Position numbers and translations under genes: made by a program. The notes below the pieces were generated by a model. That model was not told the origin of the DNA. It saw only the letters and a list, made by a program, of their open reading frames with translations, and made no database searches. Source: Desarmillaria ectypa (lineage: Eukaryota > Basidiomycota > Agaricomycetes > Agaricales > Physalacriaceae). Taken from it: a stretch of DNA of 64,000 bases. Positions 12,480 to 23,920 of the stretch are shown here, piece by piece; the first letter of the stretch is position 1; each line of letters opens with the position of its first letter. The stretch spans positions 62,001-126,000 of the forward strand of contig JAUDYN010000006.1 in NCBI GenBank assembly GCA_030407005.1, written 5' to 3'.

Positions 12480-13800
12480 GAACTTGTAGGTTTGCTTCTG
12501 GCGAACCCAACAAGTATTGAAGACCTCGCAACCCCTCACCAATGGTTACAAGGGCTGTCGTTGCACATCCAAGGACTCCACGACTTTGGTGGCACCCCCA
12601 CTCCTTTGTACCACCATCGCGACATTGTCCAGGTCATCAAGGGCCCCGAGGATCTGTATTTGTTCTCTAGCAAGAGGAATGTGTGCAGCGGTGACTGTGT
12701 TTATGGTCCTCGTCGTCTTGTTCTTGCCACCGCCACTGCCTGTCAACCCCACTGCCCCCGACGACTCACAGAGACTCCGACTTTTTTTGGGAGTCCTCGA
12801 GTGCCCAAAACACGATCGCACCATTAATTGCATGACAAGCACCAACTCCTGGACCGTTTCTTCGGTTGTCGTGGTCGTTTTGTCCCGCCGCCGCTGCCTC
12901 CTACCAAATCCCATTCCCCCGACTTGTACGGTAACGCCAATGTTCTCCAGGGCACCAAGCGTCCCGGAGACTACCTTTTCTCTACCAGATGGAGTAAGGC
13001 ACGCAGTAGGACCATAAGGAAGGTCCCTCTCGTCATCATTGTGCCGCCGCCGCCGTCTCGCCCCAATATCTCCAGCCCAACGACTTCTACGATCTGCACA
13101 ACCTTCTCCGGGACTTCAAGTGTCCAGGATAGTGTTGGTTCCTCCGTGCCACGATCATCAACTGTGATGGGGACCATTTCCACCCTCCCCGTCCTCCCCG
13201 TCCTCTTGCGCTACCCGTCTAATCCCAAAGACCCCTTACGATGACCCCTACGTCAACGAGGACTTTCTCTGGCGCAACAAGCACCCAGGGATCCATAATT
13301 CCTTCGATGGCACCGCCTTCACGTATGGTAGGGATCGTTTTTACGATCGTCGTCGTCGCCCCACTGCCACTGACCCCGATTACCCACCCCTACAGCAGCG
13401 ATGACGTTCACGACGGAACCAGTCTACTAGAGGACTTTTTTTCCTTCAATAGCATAACCAGCAGGTCTAGGGGAGGACCGTTTTTATGATCCTCATAGTC
13501 GTCGTGATGCTGCCACCACTGGTTGCTCAACGAATCCACGGACGACTCGTCCCTCCACAATGGCCTATGCGGGTGCTTCCAGCGCCCAAACTACCGCCGG
13601 GGCATGAACACAATGAACAGGGTGTGCAAGAGGGACCGCTTTTAAGGTCCTCCCTGTCGATGTTTCCCTTCCGCCGCTGCCGAAACCCAACAATGCTCGT
13701 GCCGACTTCAATGACAAGTACAACCTTCTTTACGGGCATCCAGCGGGTCCGAAACTTCCATTCTAGCCTCAAGAAGGCCAGTGCATACAGGGACAAATAT
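12480..13800. repeat. Decayed tandem-repeat patch, right copy (about 180 bp units)
   Basis: Six to seven degenerate units run through this 1.3 kb. Landmarks recurring at about 180 bp spacing are a gtcgtcgtcgtc-type run next to a ccgccgccgctg or ccactgccactg block, followed by a ttctccagggcac or ttctctggcgc block. In one plus-strand register the units read as TFSGTSSVQDSVGS, TFSGATSTQGSIIPS and MFSRAPSVPETTFS. In another register they read as DFNDKYNLLYGHP, NEDFLWRNKHPG and DLYGNANVLQG, and the minus strand is open too. This three-way openness is a property of the repeat, not proof of a gene. The best preserved unit pair, 13241-13555, is duplicated at 9841-10155. Confidence 0.6.
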
Positions 13801-14927
13801 ATTAAAGGGGAACAGAGTGAATGAAGAGGTATGAAATGGGTATAGGACCGCGAAACGCAAGCGGTCCTTCCAAAGGGTACTCAGGAGATATAATATGAAC
13901 AAAGGATGAAAACAGAGAAGCACCACGAATTTGACAGGGTTCCTCCCAACATGAGTGAAGTGTGCACACGTAATGACTACGAACGCAAAACAAGGGGGCT
14001 TCCTCCCAACGTTTGAGACAGGAAGTTGACGAAGAAAAAGTGCTCTGGGACCGCGAAACGTAAGTGCTGCCTTTTAGAATGAGGGTGATGATGTTCGACA
14101 CTGACTTGGAAAATAGCTATATCTACTCAGGCTTGATATACCGTGCTGTCGGACGGGCTGAGAGCGTTGATTGTGGTTGACGCCCCAAGGCCCCTTACAT
14201 TGGTGTTCCCTTGCAGTACGTTACTATAGATCTATCCTCGTTGGAACTTGAAGTCATGCCAGGTGCAGCTCGTAGAGCCGCCCAAATAAATCTCATACGC
14301 TCCAGTGAGGACGGTCTTATTTACAAGCTGTAGATTCGGACGGAATTTGTGAATCATCTTCCCATTCCACTGCGGTAATCACCCGAAGTCTGACTTGTCT
14401 CCAGAAAAGACGCTACTACCAAGTAGGGATGAGCCCCGGTACTTTGGAGATTCCACGAACATCATGTACGTTACTGATACTTCCTTCCTTGTATGCAGTT
14501 TGCGAGATATCTAACCTCTTCTCAGCCTTGACATCAAACGCGGCCGACGAAATCCAGCTAGTCCGCTGTTTTGTTTCGCTTTCCCCTTATCCTTCTGAAT
14601 TCGTACTGATTTTAGTATATAAAGGTGTCTTTGTCAGCAGTAGCACGGCACTGGCACCTTGATCAGCGCTTTATCTCGGGTACCAGCGAATTCGGCGTCC
14701 GCTTTCTCAATTACCGACTCGAGGAGGACCCTTATGTCGATGAAAGTGGCATTCCCATAGCGACCTATATTCTGTTTCACCATCCTATTACGCCCTTGCT
14801 CTTCATGGTCTCCTTCAAGGTCATCATTCTTATTCAGCAATGAGCGATATGATTCGTGTACAGTACGGGTTTACAAAACTATACCTACACTACACTACAT
14901 ATATTCCTTCATCAATGGTACCATCTT
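13800..14927. other. No recognisable gene; short repeated motifs
   Basis: Two short motifs recur: gggaccgcgaaacg at about 13845 and 14048 (tataggaccgcgaaacgcaag and tgggaccgcgaaacgtaag) and cttcctcccaac at 13935 and 13998. A cluster of small direct repeats of this kind fits the tail of the neighbouring repeat patch. The remainder to 14927 shows no gene. Confidence 0.4.
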
Positions 14928-15686
14928 CTAGAACCGCCATCGCATTGGATTCTCCCATCCACTGAATGTAACGTCAAACCCCACTCCTGCACATTCCAGG
15001 TCTTCCAGCATAGCGTAGCCTTGTGAATCGTACCAGTGGTGGTCGTAGGGTGGAGCATAGACATCCCTGCCAAAGGTCCAGCGGGGCTTGTCGGCCGTTC
15101 CCACCTGGATTGTGCGGAAAGTCGCGTCGCAGAACGGGGCCAGACAGAAAAAGAAACACCGTCGCAGAGGGGGATAGATGCTCAGTGTGAGCACGATCCC
15201 CAGCCACTTGGAGGGAGGAATGAGAATCCTCACGAGTCGTTTGAGGTGACAGAGGTAGGCAGATACGCAGGCGCTGTCCAGCAGGTGCCCGCATTCAAGA
15301 CTCCAGATCTTGCTGAACTCCCTCCTCTCGTCATCGTCGCTGCAGCAGGCGAGAACGGTGTCGACGTGGAGCGGCTCGTGGCAGGAGATACACCTGAATA
15401 CGCCGATAAGCGCGTGCATCGACACCGGCCGTGGGACAGCCTGCACAAAAGCAGAGAGAGAGGGGAAGTCAGCAAGGGCCTCGGGGGTTAGGTTATTGTT
15501 AGCTTGCCATAAATCGAACCCTATTCGACTGACGTTACAAGGATGTGAGCCAGCGTGAGTCACATTACACCAGGTCGGTGACCGGCCCCTGCCCAGGCGT
15601 CGGTGACGAGCGAGGATGGCAGGGCCACGAGTCGCGCGCGAGATCGGTGACCGCACCAGCGAGAGATAGGGATCGCCATTTTTCAA
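14928..15686 (-). CDS. Hypothetical protein with RING-like Cys/His motif
   Basis: A 252-codon minus-strand frame. Its middle holds C-x2-C (FRCISCHEP) and, about 35 residues later, SLECGHLLDSACVSAYL; this C-x-H-x5-C spacing is what a RING or RING-like zinc finger shows in its first half. Further cysteines (FCLAPFCDATF) may continue the site. An acceptor-like tract (ctctgcttttgtgcag) lies inside the frame at about 15440, so the true gene may have an intron here and a different N-terminus. If real, the expected role is an E3 ubiquitin ligase or a related adaptor. The second pair of metal ligands is not clear. I consider it a probable gene or a lightly damaged one. Confidence 0.5.
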   Translation of the reverse strand: MKNGDPYLSLVRSPISRATRGPAILARHRRLGRGRSPTWCNVTHAGSHPCNVSRIGFDLWQANNNLTPEALADFPSLSAFVQAVPRPVSMHALIGVFRCISCHEPLHVDTVLACCSDDDERREFSKIWSLECGHLLDSACVSAYLCHLKRLVRILIPPSKWLGIVLTLSIYPPLRRCFFFCLAPFCDATFRTIQVGTADKPRWTFGRDVYAPPYDHHWYDSQGYAMLEDLECAGVGFDVTFSGWENPMRWRF

Positions 15687-15779
15687 ATTTCGGAACTAAT
15701 TTGCAGTTACTTTCTTCAGTCACGTGAGCGTTTCAGTACGGCTGAAAATTTTCCGTTTGTGATCTACTTCCTTTCAGCC

Positions 15780-17768
15780 ATGGAAACCTTTTACTGCGGT
15801 ATCTATGATCCCGCCAAGTCTAAACAGTATATTCCTGTCGTTTCCGTCAAGTTACCGATGAGACCAAGGGTAGCTCATGTTAGTGATGCCATAGAAACCG
15901 TCTTCGAGCGAGTCAAAGATTCGTCAAAGTTCAAGAGGGTTGGCAAATGGGAACTGCATAGCATCGAACTCTGGAAGGTATCTGCCTGTTCTGATGCAGC
16001 CACAATCCTAGCTCAACTTTGCATCATTAGTTGAAAGAACCGATGACCGCTCTCGACTGGGAGGACAACCGTAGCCTGCTCGCTGGCCCTATCGAGAGCT
16101 GTGCAACCCGCTTATCAATAGCGGCTAAGCTTTCTATGCCTAATAGAAACGAAGATGGTGAAGCTTTACTCGATTTCGTCGTCGTTCTTAAGTCGCCAGA
16201 GTTCGAAGATATGCTGGATCAAATCCATGATCTGACACCTCATAGTACGTGTCGGTGCTGATATGACTGCAGGCTGTGGTTTTACTTTAAGCTAGATTTC
16301 CGAGAGACAGTTTACGAGGTTCTCAATGGACCAACGCCTTCCCAACAAGCCAGATCGATATACTACAAAGACCACCAAAGCAATAAACGTCCCATATTTG
16401 ATGGCCGTTATGACGTTGACAACCCTAAGAACACCGAAGGCCTACCCATTTCTCTGTACAATCCTGTCTTTGCCCAATTCAGGACGGAGTTCGCCAAAGA
16501 GGATCTCCCAGTGCCTAAAGAAGTTATGCTGGCCACTGTGGAAGTCGTTGATGTGTCTTCGGCTATTTATTCAGGCAACATGTTGGGAGAAATGTGTCGA
16601 AGAGAATCCCTTGCTCCTGCCCTCTCAAAGGCCATCGGTCATTCCATCGAGCATACCATCAATCCCGATAATACCGAGGCTGATGGTACTATTCTGCATC
16701 AACCCAAGAATGCAGTGAACGGAACTACTGTGCCCCTGTTGCTGAGTGAAATCAGGGATGAGATGGGAACGGGAGGGTCCGACCCCTCCATTCAGGGCGG
16801 TTTGTCTGTCCGCTACTTTTGGGCGCAAAAAAATGTAAATTTGAATGTTGCGTACCTACTACTTACGTCTAAACTAACTGATCTTTTGCTAGTGCACTAC
16901 TTACAGAAATGCGACCTGCTGCCCTACGTTTATCCTTGCAGTCGCAGGCCCTTGGATGGCTGTCTTTGGCGCCGTCTTTACCGACAAGTTGATCGTCGAA
17001 CCATTGACGGATCACATTAGGGTCGTCGATCTTAATCTGAACAGCCCGCATTACCGACGAATAGCCCGGCTCTTTCACGTCTTGCGCACCTGTCTTGCCT
17101 CATTGGCAGACTACTGGGATACACTGGTCATACCTTCCGTACCTGTAACCTCAGCGATTCACCCTCGCTACTTCCCTCATGTCAACAGCTATACCTCGAA
17201 CAACTCGACTACCTCTTTTCAATATCTCCGCCTGACAGATCCACAAAGTACCCTCTGTGTCACGTTTCTCGCAGAAATAGCAGACCCTTCCCGCACTCGT
17301 ATTGTTGTCAAGTTCGTGGAGCAATATGGGGCTGAAGCACATCAACTTCTCGCTGATACCGATTTGGCCCCCAAGCTCCTCTATCATGGACCTCTTGATT
17401 CTTCTACCGATGCGCCTTCATATGGTAGTCTTCGCATGGTGGTGATGGAAGAAGTGCAGGGTACCAATGCATGCTTTCTGTACCTAGGTCGAAAGGCACC
17501 AGAATCGTTCGTCACCTCGGTACGCGACGCTATACGCAAAATGCATGATCACGGGTTTGTATTCGGTGACTTACGACACCAGAATATCATGGTCACGCGA
17601 GATGATAAAGTTAAGCTGATTGATTTTGATTGGGCTGGGAAGGATGGCGAGGCAGAGTACCCGATGCGGCTGTCCAAAAAAGTCGAGTGGGCCCCGGGGG
17701 TAGGGGCGATGGAGAAGGTGTACAAGGCTCACGATATTTTTATGATTGATAAACTATATTATGGGTAG
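15780..17768 (+). CDS. Crinkler-type N-terminus plus protein-kinase-like protein (intact, 4 exons)
   Basis: Model: exons 15780-15977, 16031-16244, 16311-16834, 16893-17768; introns 53, 66 and 58 bp; 603 residues. Residues 1-75 begin METFYCGIYD and contain V-S-V-K and the ELWKLKEP ending, the pattern of the ubiquitin-like Crinkler (CRN) N-terminal domain. A middle region of about 330 residues (VLNGPTPSQQARSIYY, VFGAVFTDKLIVEPL) links to a C-terminal kinase-like fold: a candidate ATP lysine in VVKFVEQYG (Lys452), the catalytic loop FGDLRHQNIMV (Asp538) and metal-binding IDFDWAG (Asp556, DFD instead of DFG). CRN-kinase architectures are known from oomycetes and many fungi and are linked to host manipulation or inter-organism conflict; the target here is unknown. 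There is no secretion signal. The ATG at 15780 is chosen because it starts the conserved domain. Confidence 0.85.
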
Positions 17769-18922
17769 CCGGGATATTCAAAAGTCGGACGAATAATTTT
17801 TTGTAGCCTGGTACTTTTAGTGCTTTGGTCGGCGTTATATTATGTGATGAGAATTATTTTCAATGTGCTTTTCGCACCCTTGCTTCACCTCTCTTGCCTC
17901 AACCTATCTACCACCCTCACATCAGAACAGCTCCCCAGCATTTAGAGCATGGTCAATCTACCACATACGTTCCCTTTTCCCAACTGTCGCACGGGGTGGG
18001 CGGAGCTTTTCCAGACGAATTTCGAATACTCGAGCCTCGGAATTCGAATTTTGAGGATGAGCGCTAGCTCTCTAGCAGACCCTCCGCGGTTATTTCCCTT
18101 TGTACGTGAACCTGAACTAACTAACCCTACTTTACAGAGATGTTGGGCGACGACTTTTCTTACGCCTTGAATGCCACATCTCACGCGTTCTGATCGCGCT
18201 TTTTGGCCCTGGTAGACACCACCAATTGTCGTACCTGATCGATGATCGATGATCCCTCCTTCGATTTTCCGACCCTGGTGCGGGAACGGGTCTTGGAGGA
18301 AGAGAGGCTATTCCTATGAACTTGCCGCTAACAGCCTGATGACCCCATACACGAAGAGGCTACTGAATTATTGGAACGACTTGGCAAGGATTGTAGATTT
18401 TCCTAGGAGCAACCAAGCACCGAGACGGGAAATTTGCAGCCCTGAGCATCGGTACCTCCTATGGAGGTGGCCATTGGCCAAATAGTACGCCCGCCCCCTA
18501 ACGCCTCACAAAAGCGCATAACACCCTCAAAATCTGCACCAATACAAAGGGAACAACCTTTTCATTCGCTTGGGTGGATTTGCGAGTAGCATGGTCATGC
18601 TTGATCCTGCCATGCCCTTTGCTCATTCATGTAACAGTGGTGCTCATGACTTGGGCTCCCAATCTCTTTCATTACTACGCCACCCACCTGCGCGGCGTTT
18701 AATTGGGCCTCCAGTATATTTTCTACGGCAACTTTCAACTTCGGCCCTCGGACACCGTAGAAATCGTGCTATTGAGAGCTAGGTATCAAGCGACAGGGTA
18801 AGCGTGTCAGGAGAAGACTGTTGGATCAATGGGGTAATTACCAAGCGATAGTTAACTCTTGGGAGGCAAAGTGTCCCGCTCTACATACAAGTATTCATAC
18901 TACTATTGAAAGAAACAACTAG
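17769..18922. other. Decayed coding relic of unknown family
   Basis: Fragments that look once-coding lie in different frames at 18130-18590: LGDDFSYALNATSHAF near 18140, DDPSFDFPTLVRERVLEEERLFL near 18250, then MEVAIGQIVRPPPN ending at a stop near 18589. Stops and frameshifts separate them. The acidic and phenylalanine-rich text is not one I can assign. 18600-18922 holds nothing I recognise. Confidence 0.35.
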
Positions 18923-19170
18923 TGTTGGAATTTGAGAGTTGAGCCGAGATGATGGCAATCCGGCATCATGTCGAACTTGCTGATTAAGAGATAAATATTA
19001 GGAAACTTGTAGAAGATTCTAGTACATTAGCATTTAGTATATAAGTAGGTACAGTAGTGTACATCTGCATGCGTTTGCAGAGCTCAGCCAAGCGCAATAC
19101 TATTGGCCTGACACCGCGCATGTACTAACTGGGAACGAACTGATCTGCTCATCCCCCGTTTTTCACAACA
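18923..19170 (+). mobile_element. Solo LTR, family 1, copy A (TSD ACTAG)
   Basis: A 248 bp sequence that begins TGTTGGAATTTG and ends TTTTTCACAACA, so it has the TG...CA ends of an LTR. It is flanked by a perfect 5 bp target duplication ACTAG (18918-18922 and 19171-19175). A second copy at 39586-39833 is about 95 percent identical by eye and has its own different target duplication. A TATA-like agtatataagtagg sits in the middle. No internal retrotransposon sequence adjoins it, so it is a solo LTR left by LTR-LTR recombination. Orientation is arbitrary; both copies point the same way. Confidence 0.9.
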
Positions 19171-20099
19171 ACTAGAATATTCATGAAAATAAAGAGTAAG
19201 ACTCAGCACAGCACTTACTAATCCCGACGGTGAGTTCTGGGGAATGTGGGAGCTGTGGCCACCAGCAATGGCGCCAGCGGTGCCTTTTCATTGAGATTGG
19301 AGTGTAGTTGAAGGACTTGATGACCGGGCCAATGATGGTGGGGTCCTGGCTTATTAATATCGGTGAATAGCCCGACTTTGGCAGTTCCCAGGACAGGCTA
19401 TGTTTTCGGTACCCTTGCTAGGGAGGAATTGAGGGTGAGGTTCTGCGTGCCTGGGTTGAAATACTCGTAGCATGATGATCTCAGTTTTTTTTTCTTCCAC
19501 CAGTAATGGAATTGTATCCGCAAAGGGATCTGAAACGTGCAGTGCCAACACCCATTGGCAGTGGTCTAAATGCCTTTTTGTCTTCGCTACGCCGCTGACA
19601 GCGAGGATGTTACTCAGCCGACAAGCTTCCATGTTATTGATTGCGGAACAAGGACTATGAAGCACTGTGTTCGCCCTCAGAAGTGCATTCGTTTGTCCTT
19701 TTTGTATGCCTTCCATTGAAACATATCCAATTACTAGTAGCCAATTAGGTCAAGGCTGTTCCTGTCTTCCAATTAGACATCGGAATTCAATTTCCGCGTG
19801 GCTTGACATTGTATTCTGTGCCCGTCACTCGCTCTACCACGAGTGTATGGGCGGATATTTGTCATCACGTGTTATCTCTACTTTTCGGGATCTAGCTTCG
19901 TGCCTTTCGAAGGTAATCCCGTCCTGCAACGTGTTCTGCGTGAGGCGTCACGGTCAGGTGAGCATTTAGAAATGCTTGGGTGTCTTTGCTCTAACGGAGC
20001 TTATCTGAAGAATTTTTCGCATCTAGCCACGTCATCCAAACCACGTCCATGGTTTCCTCCTTCCTAAATGTTGCCTACATTGTCGGTCTTGTGATAGGT

Positions 20100-20470
20100 C
20101 TCTATAGTCCAGGGGTATCGCCCAGCGCTCCTCCCAGTGAATGAACAGTTTCATATTTTCGGTCTCCAAGGATTCCGTCCTCCTTCCGTGATCTCCTATG
20201 TGCTTCGCTTCTTGCATTTGGCAGGGGCGAGATTCGATTGCGCACGGTGTTAACCTGTGGGAACGCAGTGCCGTAGCCATACCATCCGCCTTGGGTTGCA
20301 TTAGGATCTCGGATTGCGGTGGCCGACGACCACAGAACGTGCATGTCAGACGTCATCTGGTACTGCAGCACCGCGCTCACGAGGCTGTGTAGATGATACA
20401 TTGCGTGTCTTCTCCTGCACGTCACTTTTAGGGAAATCCGACCCGGCTGTGCTCTGGGCGGGGACACTGC
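20100..20470. other. Conserved but unassigned segment in arm A
   Basis: This segment matches 45349-45770 closely and is open on both strands in both arms (for example a 121-codon minus-strand frame with GGWYGYGTAFPQ and RSEAHRRSRKEDG). In either frame most differences between the arms change the amino acid, and several are C-to-T at CpG, so I do not see coding constraint. It is best described as a relic or non-coding DNA carried by the duplication. Confidence 0.45.
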
Positions 20471-20574
20471 CTATGAAGGCACACCAGTACGCATCAACAA
20501 CGATAACCATGACTATTTAAAGTTAAAAGAGTCAGTCAAATCTCTTTTCATTCCCCCCTCTTTGCCAACTTACG

Positions 20575-21231
20575 ATGCCAGGCAAACATGTTCGCTTCGC
20601 TCTCGACAAGACATACAAGGTGCCCCCGACACCTTCCCCCGCTAAAACCTCTTCGACATTACCTTCGTCGTCGCGACATGAATCACGACTTCCAGGTCCG
20701 ACCCCATACACACTTCCCAGACCAAAAGTACAGGTCCTTCCACAGGCACATTCGCTGCTAACAGTCGCAAAACCCCCTGCAATCAACTACGACCTCATAA
20801 ATCATCCTTCCACCATAACCACATCCTATTCTACCCTTTCTTCCCGACCCAACTCACTCTCCGAGTCCGCCATTTCACCGCCAGTATCTCATCTAACGCT
20901 CACATCTCCCCATCTCCCCTGGCGAATATCCGTCCGTCCATTACTGAACGGCACCTATGTCACTGTGTCTGATGTCCTCCACGGGATGTATAACGGGCTT
21001 AGGGAGAACATATCTCCTGCCGAGTTCCACGGACTTCCCTCGAAGACGGAAGTGCGAAGAGTGACGGAGGCTTATGAGCAGAGATACAGGCGCATAAAGA
21101 GCCGGAGTGGGTCGTATGAGGAGAAGAAGGCTGGTGTCAAGCGGGTTGACTTTTTCATGGGGCGTACGAGATTTGCTGGGCTTTCGCCTAGCACCAAAGG
21201 CCATGACGTGTGGGTTATGAACATCCTGTGA
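20575..21231 (+). CDS. DUF6699 domain protein, arm A (intact, single exon)
   Basis: 218 residues, starting MPGKHVRFALDKTY, the usual opening of basidiomycete DUF6699 proteins. A Ser/Pro/Thr-rich disordered stretch (residues 15-110) follows, then the DUF6699 domain: LPWRISVRPLLNGTYVTV, DVLHGMYNGLRENIS, then a basic helix EQRYRRIKSRSGSYEEKK and the ending KRVDFFMGRTRFAGLSP. The molecular function of the domain is not known. Its paralogue in the inverted arm (44598-45272, minus) is 224 residues and differs mostly by small indels near the N-terminus. The start is fixed by the conserved MPGK opening. No intron is needed. Confidence 0.85.
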   Translation: MPGKHVRFALDKTYKVPPTPSPAKTSSTLPSSSRHESRLPGPTPYTLPRPKVQVLPQAHSLLTVAKPPAINYDLINHPSTITTSYSTLSSRPNSLSESAISPPVSHLTLTSPHLPWRISVRPLLNGTYVTVSDVLHGMYNGLRENISPAEFHGLPSKTEVRRVTEAYEQRYRRIKSRSGSYEEKKAGVKRVDFFMGRTRFAGLSPSTKGHDVWVMNIL

Positions 21232-22686
21232 TTCGGATGTCGCCCCTCGAACATTTTCGTTTTCATTCTCTCAAAAGCTCACGCACGCATCGTATACCGT
21301 ACTTTATTCTTCAATAATCGCGCATTAATTGAGTTATACCAGCATTTATTTACGCATCACATTGTAGCCCAGTCATCTTTTCTTTTCCTTCTCTTATGAC
21401 CTATGCACCTATTATGTTGCCTACTTTATGCCCACTCGACGATTTTTATGACTCAAAATTGGACATATCTGCGGCAGATCTGCCGTCCCTCTGCGGATCT
21501 TCTGCTCCGAGCTCTAAATTACAAATCGGTTCCTCGTCTGCACCGAGATTTTTTTTTGTCCGGTGCATCGGGGATTGACGAACGGACATAGCCGATAAAA
21601 CACAATGGCAGGCCGTGCACCACAATCGTGTTGACCTCATATGTACAGCCAAGGTGTGCTAACGTGGCCGGAGGCTTCCCACAGCAATCTCACAAATTCA
21701 TTGTAATTTGTAACCTGGTCGACTGTTGAGACAAGGGAGGCTGGTGACCGACCAGTGCAACCAGCAATCTCAATATAACAATGGCCCAAGTACTACTCAA
21801 CTCTCGGGACATCCTCTGCGGAAATAAATAGGCGAAGGAGCTTGTTGTCAACATTCCTTAGTAGTTCGGACCATTTTAATGTTGCTCAAGCGTCCTTCTC
21901 TAGAGCCTGGAGCCTTTCATTTCCTTGCTGATGCAGTGACCAGAAGAACTAGACAGGTCTTGAAACAACTAGTTATTCAAGTGAGCACTGTGGAATGCGT
22001 GCATCGAAGTCGGTGCCTGCCTGCTACGGCCGAAAAGCATAGTATCATTATGATGATTAAAGAGCCCATCCACTTGGCACTCCCGTCGGAGGCGATGGCC
22101 GAAACTCGAATTACGCCTATACCATGTGCTTGCTAAAGAGAAAAACAGGATCACATCGTGAGCTTCAGACGGATGAAACCTGCAAACCTGCAGCAAAATT
22201 CTGACTGTCGTAGCCCCGCTTTCCTCTTCGGCTCTACTAGCCAACACCCAACAACCCCATGGAGTCAGGCGACAAAGCCTGCTGCAAGAGCCAGTCTGAA
22301 ACTGGACTAATCTCCCACTCAAAACGCACTGGGTTGCCTATCCGTCAACCGAACGTTTGCGGTACCGAAAAGACGACGTCTGGAAGCGTAGCATTTTCTC
22401 TGATACTATCGATCACACCGTTCGTCGGATGAAAGCCCCGACATAGGATGATGGATCAAGGCGCGTCTGGACACGCCTACTATCCAACGACGATGGATTT
22501 CGAGTAAGGTTGTAGCCGGTAGCGCTAAAAAGGCGCAGCATTGCTGACATCGGCGTCCTCAGCGGTCGGTATGTGAATTTCAAAAAGGGGCCGAAGTTTG
22601 CGCAGCATCGGTCGCAAAGAAGGCGCCACGCTTTATCTATGAGGACTTCAGCTTCAGTCAACGATGAATGCGGCAGAAAAAAAAAC

Positions 22687-23920
22687 TCACCCTCTAGCCA
22701 GCCTTTCGACATACCCTACCGATAGCAGTTTCCGTTTTCTCTCCGTTAACTCCGCATTCATCTTCACATCCAGTTCCTTCCTCAGCCCGACCCAGTCGGG
22801 CTCCTCAACCTCTGGGAGGTATGTGCCTTCCGTAGCGTGTCGATCCGCCTCCTCATTTCCCTCGACACCCGTATGCCCTGGAACGTAGTCGAGAGCGACC
22901 CTTCGCCCCAGGCGCCGCGCTCTCTCACGGAGCTTCGCCAGGTACCGAATGATCCCCTCGTTCTCGATGCGCCTGTGTTTGCTCCCCATAAAGCCATTTA
23001 GCTGCCAAGTGCGTAGCCAGGTTTCCATGCCTGAAAACACGGATGGGTATGAGAGTGACAAAAGGGAAATAGGATTACCGTACAATGGATAGAGTACTTT
23101 GAATCAGTTTTGATGGTGAGGGGGGTCGTCACGTCCATCGTTTGCTCGTGGACACGTACGAGGGCCTATCGGAAGAGTCAATGAAATGGATTCAAGTAAA
23201 CGAAGATGTTCTCCACTGACGATTAGTTCTGCCCGGTTATTGGATTGCCTCCCAGGACAGCGTTCCGAGATGTTACTGCGATATAAGGTTTTATCAGATC
23301 CATTTTGACATATGGTGCCTACCCACCGCGAATCACCATGGCTCCACCAAACGCCTACACCAGCAATAGCGCCGGCATTACCGTTCCTTCGGCAGGCGCC
23401 ATCGCAGTAGACAGTCGCAGCATTACTAGCCGGCCGTACCCTCGATATTGTGCCCCGCCCAATGTAATCCTCTGCCTCGCTCCTCATTGGGAACTTCTTG
23501 TACTTGCATCCTGATAATCTTGAGATCTGCCGCTGACACTCGGTCCTACGTAGCACATCGCATTAGAGCTCCACTTCCTATGAGAGGATCACCGGAACGT
23601 ACCATGTCGTGTAGATACCCTTATTCCTCCCTACTTTCACAGCATAGTACCCGGCTGATTTCTTCGAGAAGCCATTGCGAGTGACAGCTGCGAGTTCATG
23701 AGCAGATACTATGTATTCTTCTGCATCCTGTTTGACTCCGAACTTCTTGTACTTGCTACCAGGGAACCCATTCGTCTGAAGCTGGCAGTCATTCCTGTGA
23801 CGAGAAGAGGCTAAGCCGAAAAAGACTGTTTGAGCATCGGGACAAAGCACACCATGAGGAGTATATTCCTTTATTCCTTCCAATTTTAACGGCGTAGAAC
23901 CATGATTTCACCTTGCTCAT
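22687..23920 (-). CDS. Ribonuclease H1 with two hybrid-binding domains (intact, 6 exons)
   Basis: Model on the minus strand: exons 23853-23920, 23603-23794, 23327-23545, 23221-23275, 23084-23165, 22687-23030; introns 51-58 bp; 319 residues. Two hybrid-binding domains open the protein (FYAVKIGRNKGIYSSW...GSKYKKFG and YYAVKVGRNKGIYTTW...GCKYKKFP). Each is cut by an intron at exactly the same tryptophan codon, so the domain was probably duplicated with its intron. The catalytic domain has all expected acids: YCDGACRRNG, NNRAEL, KTDSKYSI, and VPGHTGVEGNEEAD with the flap histidine. The enzyme degrades the RNA strand of RNA-DNA hybrids in nucleus and/or mitochondria. The copy in the inverted arm is a pseudogene, so this is the functional locus of the pair. 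Confidence 0.9.

Noticed and set aside
12546..12914. Minus-strand frame with GALDDLDNVAMVVQRSGGA as a separate gene
   Set aside because: It lies in the tandem repeat patch where all frames tend to be open; no reason to prefer it.
14928..15558. Plus-strand frames opposite the RING-like ORF (15036-15491, 15310-15558)
   Set aside because: They are shadows of the minus-strand frame, which carries the ordered Cys/His motif.
21072..21266. Minus-strand frames inside the DUF6699 gene and identical ones in arm B
   Set aside because: They are antisense shadows; the DUF6699 frame has the conserved protein text in both arms.
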